Positions 1-6,556 of a DNA stretch of 9,030 nucleotides are shown here, one piece after another. The stretch's first letter is position 1. Each line of letters opens with the position of its first letter. The stretch comes from Nitrososphaerota archaeon (lineage in GTDB: Archaea > Thermoproteota > Nitrososphaeria > Nitrososphaerales > Gagatemarchaeaceae): assembly GCA_005877225.1 (NCBI GenBank), contig VBPK01000045.1, forward strand, positions 1 to 9,030. Direction: 5' to 3'. The notes beneath the pieces are model-generated. The model was not told the origin of the DNA, did no database searches, and was given only the letters and a program-made list of their open reading frames with translations. Position numbers and translations under genes: made by a program.

Positions 1-1004
1 TCCCTGGATTCCTTAACAAGGCTGGAAAAATGTATGGCCTCTCCTACTACGGTGACTATACCTGCTACCTGTACAACAGTCGAATCCTTTCTCAGGCAGG
101 GATAACCGCACCGGCTCAGACTTGGGACGATGTGATCACCCACGCCCAGCAGATTCAGCAGAAGGTTCCGTCGGTAAAGTTTCCGCTTGCCGCGTTCTTC
201 GGTAGCTATGGCTTCTGGCAGACATTCTATAACTTCATGCAGGGAATCAACGGTCCAAACGCTGCATTCTTCGACAAGGATCTCAACCCGATTTTCGACA
301 CTCCAGGCGGACCTGTCTTCAAGACGATTAGATGGCTAGTGGACGCAATTAACAAATACAAGGTGATGACGCCAGACACCATAAACTACGACGATCCAAC
401 TTGCGCAAACACGATGGGCGCTGGCACGCATGCCTATATGTGGGAACCCAGGTACGACTTCATAGGGACGAATACTTCTCCTCAAAAAGAGGCAGGAAAC
501 ATAAAGCAAGCTCTGAACCCTGGCAGCGGATACACTTCTTGCTGGATGAGACCGTACAACATGACGACCTCCAACGTGAAGAGGGGGAAAGACGCAGTGC
601 AGGCGCAATGGAACTTCCAGCAGTACTTCGGCGGAAAGACGGACGACAAGTTCAACGGTGACTACGCAAACGGGACTTACCGGGTAGCCAAGAGGATTGC
701 GACAGACTTGGCTGTCGGGTTTGTATACGACCCGTTGTGGAGCGACCCGGACGTCGTAACAGCCTACAACTCATTCGGAGACATCAACATCATGAAGGCT
801 CAGGCCCAGAAGATCGTTCTGCACCAAACCGACGGATTGACAAAGTACTGGACAAAATGGAGTGGAGGGTTCGTCCAGGGCCCAGCCAGGACCACGATCA
901 CTGCATTGATGCTGGGACAGAAACCAAACACCGACAACGACATCATGAATGCGCTAACTGACCTAGCGAAGCAGTGGAACGACCTAAAGGCCAGCTCCGG
1001 CTAG
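1..1004 (+). CDS. CUT1-type extracellular solute-binding protein, 5' end missing
   Basis: This is the substrate receptor of an ABC importer, expected on the outer face of the cell membrane, where it hands its ligand to the two permeases encoded next. The reading frame is open from base 3 to the TAG at 1002-1004, giving 333 visible residues. The Met at base 30 is internal: in-frame codons before it are open and fit the family (PGFLNKAGKMYGL). The segment GKMYGLSYYGDYTCYLYNSR followed by AGI and TWDDV is the hinge-region pattern of family 1 solute-binding proteins such as MalE and UgpB. The C-terminal part (KWSGGF, then a helix ending in AKQWNDLKASSG) also fits. The signal peptide and any lipobox would lie outside the window. 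Three Cys residues are visible, possibly disulfide-forming. The family takes sugars, glycerol derivatives and other polar solutes; the ligand cannot be read from the sequence. The next gene starts 6 bp downstream, so they are probably co-transcribed. Confidence 0.9.
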   Translation, partial: PGFLNKAGKMYGLSYYGDYTCYLYNSRILSQAGITAPAQTWDDVITHAQQIQQKVPSVKFPLAAFFGSYGFWQTFYNFMQGINGPNAAFFDKDLNPIFDTPGGPVFKTIRWLVDAINKYKVMTPDTINYDDPTCANTMGAGTHAYMWEPRYDFIGTNTSPQKEAGNIKQALNPGSGYTSCWMRPYNMTTSNVKRGKDAVQAQWNFQQYFGGKTDDKFNGDYANGTYRVAKRIATDLAVGFVYDPLWSDPDVVTAYNSFGDINIMKAQAQKIVLHQTDGLTKYWTKWSGGFVQGPARTTITALMLGQKPNTDNDIMNALTDLAKQWNDLKASSG

Positions 1005-1010
1005 AGATGC

Positions 1011-1730
1011 TTGGTCTCCGCGTCCAGACGTCTCAGAGGACGTGGAGCCCTCTTTATTTTCCTGACCACTCTTCCGGCACTCGCAATAATTACAATTTTT
1101 ACTCTATACCCCATCGCGTTCGCTTTATGGTCTAGTTTCTCTTTCTACGACCTGACCAATCCGGAAAAGACGGGTTTTGCAGGCATAACTAACTACGCAG
1201 GCGCACTGCAGACCACAGGCTTTCAACATTCCGTCGAGGCGAGCATTGTGTTCGTAATCGCATCGTTCTTCCTTGTCGTTGGTCTGGCGCTTGGTAGCGC
1301 TTTGCTTCTTAACGAAAAATTCAGGGGAGTGAAATACCTTCAGGTGATTGTACTTCTACCTTGGGCAATTCCAATCGTTGTCGCGGGGCTGATGTGGCGC
1401 TGGATATACGACTCCAATTATGGGATCCTTAATTTTGCTCTTCAATCTCTGGGAGTCATCCCAAGCTATCAAGCATGGCTCACACAAGCAAACCCTGCAA
1501 TGGCGCTATTGATCGTAGCTTACGCTTGGTCGGAATTCCCCGTCTCCACCCTTCTGATACTCGCTGGACTTCAATCTGTTCCCAAGGAGCTCTATGAAGC
1601 GGCTGTTGTAGATGGTGCCCGAGCCTTCGCTCGATTTAGGAGGGTTACCTTGATGCCACCGCAATCATCTCCTATTACATCTATCGTTACCTCTTCACCT
1701 TCTACGATGTTGGTAGAGCTAGTGCACTGA
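1011..1730 (+). CDS. MalF-like ABC permease, 3' part disrupted
   Basis: This is the first membrane subunit of the importer (binding-protein-dependent transport inner membrane component). The start is TTG at 1011, the first usable codon after the in-frame stop of the preceding gene. Residues 1-214 are normal for the family: hydrophobic segments at about 13-38, 74-100, 108-131 and 162-187, then the cytoplasmic EAA coupling loop at 196-214 (EAAVVDG, then FRRVTL), which docks on the ATPases. At L214 (codon 1650-1652) the homology stops. Residues 215-239 (MPPQSS onward) are hydrophilic and out of frame, ending at a TGA at 1728-1730. The EAA loop normally continues as LP followed by the fifth helix; both are absent. 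The true C-terminal part is readable in another frame from 1652 (next entry). The product as written would lack its last two helices and probably would not assemble. It is either a decayed gene or a local assembly deletion. Confidence 0.8.
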   Translation: MVSASRRLRGRGALFIFLTTLPALAIITIFTLYPIAFALWSSFSFYDLTNPEKTGFAGITNYAGALQTTGFQHSVEASIVFVIASFFLVVGLALGSALLLNEKFRGVKYLQVIVLLPWAIPIVVAGLMWRWIYDSNYGILNFALQSLGVIPSYQAWLTQANPAMALLIVAYAWSEFPVSTLLILAGLQSVPKELYEAAVVDGARAFARFRRVTLMPPQSSPITSIVTSSPSTMLVELVH

Positions 1731-1819
1731 GCATAATCGTTCTCGTCGTGAGCGGAGTCCTGATCTACGCATACTTCAAATTCCTCAGAATCGGGTCGTT
1801 AGAGTTGAGGGCGAGGTAG
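1652..1819 (+). pseudogene. Detached C-terminal fragment of the MalF-like permease
   Basis: Reading from GAT at 1652 to the TAG at 1817-1819, in a frame different from the upstream permease ORF, gives 55 residues beginning DATAIISYYIYRYLF and continuing through SALSIIVLVVSGVLIYAYF to a basic tail. This is the conserved end of MalF/UgpA-type permeases: the stretch after the GGGP loop, then the last membrane helix. The frame has an upstream stop (TAG at 1637-1639) and no start of its own, so it is not a separate gene. Joined to residues 1-214 of the upstream part it makes about 269 residues, against roughly 300 in the family. About 35 codons are missing between the two parts, and the missing length must be 1 modulo 3. 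The next permease begins 2 bp after this stop, as expected for the natural end of the gene. Confidence 0.8.
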
Positions 1820-1821
1820 AA

Positions 1822-2721
1822 GTGGGGGAGTCGGAGCGAGTCAAGAGAGGCGTTAGAACCCGTAGAATCTTCCTTTACCTCTTCGCGGTTCTCCTTGCTC
1901 TCTGGGTACTCTTCCCGATAGTTTGGACTGTCCTCACCAGTCTGCGGATTGAAGCTGAGGTTAGAACTGTACCTCCCAGCGTAACTCCAACAACGATTAA
2001 CAACTACTGGCTGTTGGTTGACTTCGCTCACGCCTCTAAACTATTCGTAACCTCAGCGATCTACTTCGTTCCCACGATAGCCGCCGAGATGCCCGACGCA
2101 CTTCGAAATAGCACCATCATCGGAGCAGCGATCGTCGCGATAAACCTGACCGCGGGAAGCCTTGCTGCGTACACCTTCTCAAGGCTGAAGTTCCGTGGGA
2201 GATGGCCTCTATTTTTGTATGCGATCGCGAGTAGACTGCTTCCAGGCGTCGCGGTTATCATCCCGTTTTACGTGATTATCAGGACATTTGGTTTGCTTGA
2301 TACCACACTCGCGGTCTTTTTGATTCACGCCGCTTACACCCTTCCATTCAGCATATGGGTACTGTACACGTATCTTTTCACCGTTCCTACTGATATTGAA
2401 GAGTCTGCGCTCGTCGACGGTTATTCGAGATTTGAGACCCTCCGAAAGGTCGTCTTCCCCGTGATTTGGCCTGGTCTTGTAGCCGTTGCTATCTTCTCGT
2501 TCATGTTCTCCTACAACGAATTCTTCTTCGCACAGTTGCTGACAACCACTGCCGCGTCACACACTGTTCCGGTAGTGGTCGCAGGCATAGGCGGCGAGCT
2601 TACAACACCCATATCTCTGGTGGCTGCTTCCGGTATCGTCGCAATGATTCCCCCAGTCGTTATCTTCGTAATATTCAGGCGAAGGATAATGAGCGGACTC
2701 GCGTCGGGTGCGGTCAAGTAG
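1822..2721 (+). CDS. MalG-like ABC permease
   Basis: This is the second membrane subunit of the CUT1 importer, 299 residues from a GTG start placed 2 bp after the stop of the preceding permease. Hydrophobic segments at about 16-40, 97-118, 128-152, 160-186, 215-238 and 267-286 give the six helices usual for MalG. The cytoplasmic coupling loop is at 194-213: ESALVDG (EAA changed to ESA), then RKVVFP, with the final Pro kept. The C-terminus FRRRIMSGLASGAVK is the typical MalG ending, so the gene is complete. A stretch of about 55 residues between helices 1 and 2 (PPSVTP to PDALRNS) is the usual extracytoplasmic loop facing the binding protein. A GTG start at 1822 fits the tight operon spacing; no Shine-Dalgarno sequence is convincing. 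It should pair with the MalF-like subunit, which is broken here, and with the two ATPases encoded at 5444-7636. Confidence 0.92.
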   Translation: MGESERVKRGVRTRRIFLYLFAVLLALWVLFPIVWTVLTSLRIEAEVRTVPPSVTPTTINNYWLLVDFAHASKLFVTSAIYFVPTIAAEMPDALRNSTIIGAAIVAINLTAGSLAAYTFSRLKFRGRWPLFLYAIASRLLPGVAVIIPFYVIIRTFGLLDTTLAVFLIHAAYTLPFSIWVLYTYLFTVPTDIEESALVDGYSRFETLRKVVFPVIWPGLVAVAIFSFMFSYNEFFFAQLLTTTAASHTVPVVVAGIGGELTTPISLVAASGIVAMIPPVVIFVIFRRRIMSGLASGAVK

Positions 2722-2819
2722 TCTCTGGGTTCTCCGATGATGAGAATTTGCGCGTAAAGCCGACGGCAAGGCAAAGCGAAAGACGCTCTCGGTCTGCCTA
2801 CGGAAAGATCGTATCCAGT

Positions 2820-4058
2820 ATGTCAAGCGTTGAAGCGTTCAAGTTTGTCAAGGACATGGCCGGAATCGGAAACAGATGGTTGGATACCGAGGGCGAATCC
2901 AGAGGTCGGGAGTACATCCTGCAGAAGTTCAAACAATTCGGCCTTGAGGAGGTCCATACCGAAGAGTTTGCTTATCTGCACTACCAGCCAAAGAGATGCA
3001 GGCTCGAAATCATTCGTCCGGTGAGGGAGATTCTGGACTGCCAACCGCTCGAGTACTCCGAGAACGGCGAAGCCAGGGGCGAGGTTGTTTATGCGGGAGG
3101 AGGGACGGTTGCTGAATTTAAGCGCCTCGACAGGCTAGGCGTCGACCTTCGGGGCAAAATTGTTGCGGTGACATCGTTCGCGCCTTTTCTCATTACTCCA
3201 CACTGCGAACGAAGAGGAGCTGCGGGGATGATTGTAATCAGCGACGCCCCCAAGAACTACATCCGTAGGCTGACAGCCAAACTCGATCCCGAGGCGGTAA
3301 ATCCGAGGCCTCCGCTCGACAAGTATCTTGCAAGGTTTCCCGGTGTAATAACATCGGAAGGTGCGGGGGAGCTGCTTCTAACACTCTTGAGCGCCGGAAA
3401 GGTTGTCGTAAGGATTAGGCACAAAGCCCAGTACACGAGGAAGACTACCTCAAACGTGATTGGTGTCGTGAGAGGGAAGGTCGAGCCTATGAAGAAAGTT
3501 ATCGTCGGAGGGCACTACGACTCTCAGCTCGCTGGTCCGTTGGTTTGGGACAACGGGACTGGTGTCGCAGCGGTGCTTGAAATGGCTAGAGTGCTTTCCG
3601 GAAAGCACCCCCTTCGAACGGTTGTCTTCATCGCTTTTTCTGCTGAGGAGATAGGACTACTCGGAGCCTCGGCTTACGCAAGACAGCACGCCGAGGACCT
3701 GGCAAAGAACGCGGTGGGAATGATAAACCTGGATGCGCTCAGCTCAGTATTCCCTGCGGAAAACACCCTATGGGTAACGAGAAACATCGAGGCGTTGTCT
3801 CGGGCGAAGGCAAGAGAAGCGGGATGGAGAGTTGACTCTGTCGTCGATCCGAGCTCCTTCGTCTTCAGTGATTACTATCCCTTCATGGTTCTGGGAATTC
3901 CATCAACTTGGATATGGGAGTATCCACCCATACATCCGTATTACCATACTGAGAAGGACGTCCTCGAATTCATCGACTCTAAGAAGCTGCTGAAGGTTAT
4001 CGAGGTAAACGCGAGAATAGCCTTCCACCTGGCATACGCGCCGAGGCTCAGACGGTAA
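2820..4058 (+). CDS. M28 family zinc aminopeptidase with PA-type insert
   Basis: This is a predicted di-zinc exopeptidase removing N-terminal residues from peptides or related amides. The ATG at 2820 gives 412 residues. The M28 ligand set is complete: H232 and D234 in GGHYDS, bridging D244 in WDNGTG, catalytic E276 and ligand E277 in FSAEEIG, D305 in NLDA, and H376 in PYYHTEKD. Residues about 85-200 (DLRGKIVAV, then RRGAAGMIVISDA) look like a protease-associated domain inserted before the catalytic core, a common M28 arrangement. The N-terminus (MSSVEAFKFVKDMAG) is an amphipathic helix with no signal peptide or membrane segment, so the enzyme is probably cytoplasmic. The frame stays open far upstream into the permease gene and a TTG at 2745 is possible, but the homologous part begins near the ATG. 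It lies 98 bp after the permease and may be co-transcribed with it. The substrate is unknown; its position between transporter genes suggests a role in using the imported compound (inference). Confidence 0.9.
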   Translation: MSSVEAFKFVKDMAGIGNRWLDTEGESRGREYILQKFKQFGLEEVHTEEFAYLHYQPKRCRLEIIRPVREILDCQPLEYSENGEARGEVVYAGGGTVAEFKRLDRLGVDLRGKIVAVTSFAPFLITPHCERRGAAGMIVISDAPKNYIRRLTAKLDPEAVNPRPPLDKYLARFPGVITSEGAGELLLTLLSAGKVVVRIRHKAQYTRKTTSNVIGVVRGKVEPMKKVIVGGHYDSQLAGPLVWDNGTGVAAVLEMARVLSGKHPLRTVVFIAFSAEEIGLLGASAYARQHAEDLAKNAVGMINLDALSSVFPAENTLWVTRNIEALSRAKAREAGWRVDSVVDPSSFVFSDYYPFMVLGIPSTWIWEYPPIHPYYHTEKDVLEFIDSKKLLKVIEVNARIAFHLAYAPRLRR

Positions 4059-4067
4059 CGGTGAGAA

Positions 4068-5375
4068 TTAGTTTTCTGTAACTCCGCACCAGTCCATCGC
4101 CGTCAACGCAAGCGTCTTGGTGGCAGTTATCAGTTGATCGACTGCCACGAATTCATCGATGGTGTGCGCCTGCATCACGTCACCTGGGCCATACATGATT
4201 GAGGGAATGCCGGCCTTGTCCAGAAAGGCAACGTCTGTTACTGCTGGCATGGCCTGGATCTTAGCCTGAGAACCGGTCACCTCCTGATGGGATTTTCCTG
4301 TGGTCTTGCATATCGGGTGGTCCGCAGGGATTTCACCAGGCGGCCAGTGGAGCAGCCATTCAACAAGCGGGGGATGCTTCGAAAGCCATGGGTCGAGCTG
4401 GGCGGCTTTCTTTATGTAGTCCTCGACTTCCTTCTTGACCTGCTCAGCAGTCTCCCTGGGATGATGCCAGACCGCGTAGTCTATGGTACAGTACGAAGAG
4501 ACTACGAATGGAACACGCACACCATGAGGGGCTCCGTCAATCACTCCTGGATGCAGGACAAAGTGCCCCGGATTGAAGAGAGGATGTTGTTTCGTGATGC
4601 CCCACTGCTGCTCGAGTTCTCCAATCGCATTCAAGAGCTTCACGCCTTTCTCCAAAGCGTTGACACCAACCTCATCTCCCTTTCCTCCCGCCCGTATGAA
4701 CTGGTCCCTGACGCACGAGTGGGTTGGCTTTCCCTCCACACTGAGCTTCATCCAGAATAGACCCGAGGTCACGGGCATCACACTCAGAACTGTCGGCTCA
4801 GGATCGATGGCAGCGTCAGCCTTGTAGCCTCTCTCGATGCAGGCCGATGTCCCGAGCTCGTGACTCATGACTTCTTCTCCTACCACACTCTCGAATATTA
4901 CGTCTCCTCTTAATCTCAATCCAGCCTTTCCAATCGCTTCGATCCCTTTAATCATCGCAGCGATTCCGGCCTTCATGTCGCAGGCTCCCCTACCGTATAG
5001 CTTCCCATCCCTTACTTTACCACTGGTCGGATCCTTGCCCGTCCACTCGTCGACCTTGCCGAAGGGAACTGTATCGATGTGACCGTTCAGAATGAGCGAC
5101 TTCCCCCCTCCAGCCCCCTTCAGCACACCAACCAGATTCGTGCGTTTGGGTGCCTTCTCGAAGAGCTCCGTCTTGCACCCGAAGTTCTTCAACACTGGCT
5201 CGAGGTATTCGTTGCACTCCTTCTCGCCGCCCAATACCTTGTCCACATCAACGCCCGTATACAGAGGGTTGATACTCTGCCTCTTCACCAGTTCCGAGCA
5301 GAGGTTTATGACCTCGCTCTGCGAAGAATCGACAAATCTGAGAACCCTCTTCTCCTGCGCAGTCGAGACCAACAT
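4068..5375 (-). CDS. M20 family deacylase/peptidase (ArgE/DapE type)
   Basis: This is a predicted zinc-dependent amidohydrolase of the M20 family, which includes acetylornithine deacetylase, succinyl-diaminopimelate desuccinylase and carboxypeptidases. With the ATG at 5375 it has 435 residues. Metal and catalytic residues are all visible: H99 and D101 in NGHIDTVP, bridging D133 in GRGACDMKAG, catalytic E167 with ligand E168 in VVGEEV, E193 in DPEPT, and H404 in QAHTIDEF. The lid/dimerisation domain runs from about 205 to 325 and carries H219 in GKPTHS. There is no signal peptide, so it is cytoplasmic. In-frame starts also exist at 5390 (ATG) and 5432 (GTG). I chose 5375 because a canonical TATA box centred at 5409 would sit inside the GTG-started version and only 19 bp from the 5390 ATG, while 5375 allows a short leader. 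It converges with the M28 gene across 9 bp. ArgE, DapE or a catabolic N-acyl amino acid hydrolase cannot be told apart from the sequence. Confidence 0.9.
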   Translation of the reverse strand: MLVSTAQEKRVLRFVDSSQSEVINLCSELVKRQSINPLYTGVDVDKVLGGEKECNEYLEPVLKNFGCKTELFEKAPKRTNLVGVLKGAGGGKSLILNGHIDTVPFGKVDEWTGKDPTSGKVRDGKLYGRGACDMKAGIAAMIKGIEAIGKAGLRLRGDVIFESVVGEEVMSHELGTSACIERGYKADAAIDPEPTVLSVMPVTSGLFWMKLSVEGKPTHSCVRDQFIRAGGKGDEVGVNALEKGVKLLNAIGELEQQWGITKQHPLFNPGHFVLHPGVIDGAPHGVRVPFVVSSYCTIDYAVWHHPRETAEQVKKEVEDYIKKAAQLDPWLSKHPPLVEWLLHWPPGEIPADHPICKTTGKSHQEVTGSQAKIQAMPAVTDVAFLDKAGIPSIMYGPGDVMQAHTIDEFVAVDQLITATKTLALTAMDWCGVTEN

Positions 5376-5404
5376 CGCAGTTCGCACCATTTGAGTGGAA
5401 TTTG

Positions 5405-5413
5405 ATTTATAAG
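5405..5413 (-). promoter_or_regulatory. TATA box of the M20 gene
   Basis: On the minus strand the sequence reads CTTATAAAT, preceded by AAAC, close to the archaeal TATA consensus. Its centre (5409) is 34 bp upstream of the ATG at 5375. A start of transcription 25-27 bp downstream would fall near 5382-5384, giving a leader of only about 7-9 bases. This is the main reason for choosing 5375 as the M20 start. Confidence 0.6.
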
Positions 5414-5422
5414 GTTTATTAG
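5405..5422 (+). promoter_or_regulatory. Promoter of the two-ATPase operon
   Basis: Two overlapping TATA-like elements are seen on the plus strand. ATTTATAAG at 5405-5413 is centred 35 bp before the ATG at 5444. TTTATTA at 5415-5421 is centred 26 bp before it, which would give a leaderless transcript starting at the ATG. No Shine-Dalgarno sequence precedes the ATG, in line with a leaderless or very short leader. The first element is the same DNA as the M20 TATA box read on the other strand, so initiation in the two directions may compete. Confidence 0.55.
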
Positions 5423-5428
5423 CGCTAA
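5419..5428. promoter_or_regulatory. Perfect palindrome in the divergent promoter, possible operator
   Basis: TTAGCGCTAA is a perfect 10-bp inverted repeat lying between the TATA elements and the ATG at 5444, and just upstream of the M20 TATA box. A dimeric regulator bound here could control both directions. A 10-bp palindrome can arise by chance, so the call rests mainly on its location. Confidence 0.35.
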
Positions 5429-5443
5429 GCACGAAATCGCCCC

Positions 5444-6538
5444 ATGGCGGATGTCGTACTCGAGCACTTACGCAAGAAGTTTGGCGACCTTGAAGCCGTA
5501 AAAGATCTGACTCTGAAGGTTGAAGACGGAAGGTTTGTCTGCTTCCTCGGTCCGTCTGGGTGTGGGAAGACCACGACCCTACGGATGATAGTGGGACTTG
5601 AGAAGCAGGACCGGGGAGACATCTACGTTGGAGGGAAGCTGGTCAACGACCTTAATCCTTCGGAGCGAGACATCGCGATGGTCTTTCAATTCTATGCGAT
5701 GTATCCAGGGGCTACCGTCCGTGAGAATCTCGCATTTCCCCTCGAGCAGCAAAAGCTTCCGAACGAGGAGATTCGAAGAAGAGTGAAAGAAACGGCCGAG
5801 GTGCTGAGGATTGACAGTCTTCTTGACAAGGTTGCCACCAAACTGACGAGTGGAGAAAAGCAGAGAGTTGCGATCGGAAGGGCGATCATAAGAAGACCTC
5901 AGGTCTACTTGATGGATGAGCCCCTATCAAACTTGGACGCTGGTCTCAGAGCGGTCATGCGTGTCGAGCTAAAGAGGCTACAGCACGAGTTGAAGCAGAC
6001 CATGATTTACGTGACTCACGACCAGCTCGAGGGTATGACCATGGCGGACAAGATTGCGGTCATGAACGAGGGCTCAGTTCTGCAATATGACACACCCGAG
6101 ACCATCTACAGGCGACCCAAGAACCTCTTTGTCGCCGGATTTGTGGGAACTCCGACGATGAACATGATCGGCTGCAGTCTGGTAAGGTCGGATGAAGACT
6201 TATCGCTGGATTTTGCAGGCTTCAAGATCGGTCTTCCACCGAATGTTGCGAAATACCTTACCGAGAATCTTTCGACCTCCGAGCTGACTCTTGGAATAAG
6301 ACCACAAGATATCGGCATATCCGAAGTGAAGACGACATACGACTCAGTCGAGGCTAGCGTTGATGTCAGAGAATTGGTGGGCGACAGGATAATCGTGGAC
6401 GCAAGGGTTGACGGCATCACTTTGCAGGTCGAATCCGATAGGCGACTATCTGTTGAGGTAGGTCAGAAAGTCTGGCTATCAATTGACAGGGAGAGAATGC
6501 ATATCTTTGAAACGAAGGGAGGGACGTTAATAGTCTGA
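5444..6538 (+). CDS. MalK-like ABC ATPase 1, altered signature motif
   Basis: This is a cytoplasmic ATPase subunit of a CUT1 importer, 364 residues, with an N-terminal nucleotide-binding domain (1-235) and a C-terminal MalK-type OB/TOBE regulatory domain (about 236-364, with GIRPQDI at 284-290 and VRELVGD at 308-314). Walker A is GPSGCGKT at 36-43, Q-loop Gln is Q82, Walker B ends in D158-E159 (YLMDEP), the D-loop is SNLDA at 162-166, and the H-loop His is H192 (VTHDQ). The signature motif, normally LSGGQ, reads LTSGE at 134-138: Ser to Thr, the first Gly to Ser, and Gln to Glu. The region after the Q-loop also differs from MalK (QFYAMYPGA where QSYALYPH is usual). The ATG at 5444 follows the divergent promoter. 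The next gene is a paralogue 18 bp downstream, so the two form an operon and probably a heterodimer coupling to the permeases at 1011-2721. Confidence 0.93.
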   Translation: MADVVLEHLRKKFGDLEAVKDLTLKVEDGRFVCFLGPSGCGKTTTLRMIVGLEKQDRGDIYVGGKLVNDLNPSERDIAMVFQFYAMYPGATVRENLAFPLEQQKLPNEEIRRRVKETAEVLRIDSLLDKVATKLTSGEKQRVAIGRAIIRRPQVYLMDEPLSNLDAGLRAVMRVELKRLQHELKQTMIYVTHDQLEGMTMADKIAVMNEGSVLQYDTPETIYRRPKNLFVAGFVGTPTMNMIGCSLVRSDEDLSLDFAGFKIGLPPNVAKYLTENLSTSELTLGIRPQDIGISEVKTTYDSVEASVDVRELVGDRIIVDARVDGITLQVESDRRLSVEVGQKVWLSIDRERMHIFETKGGTLIV

Positions 6539-6556
6539 TCTGGTTGAATTTGTACC

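Noticed and set aside
1640..1819. Programmed frameshift joining the two parts of the MalF-like permease
   Set aside because: There is no slippery heptamer at the junction, and a frame change alone would still leave out the fifth helix and the GGGP loop.
2466..2819. Upstream in-frame extension of the M28 gene by 118 codons into the MalG-like permease
   Set aside because: The extension overlaps the permease in another frame, is rich in Arg, Cys and Ser with no domain character, and M28-like sequence begins only at the ATG at 2820.
4287..4760. Plus-strand reading frame inside the M20 gene
   Set aside because: It lies wholly antisense to the M20 catalytic and lid domains, whose motifs are complete on the minus strand, so it is a shadow.
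5376..5432. Longer M20 protein starting at GTG 5432 or ATG 5390
   Set aside because: A canonical TATA box lies inside the longest version, and the ATG at 5390 is only 19 bp from its centre, too close for a normal archaeal transcription start. The added residues look like translated promoter.
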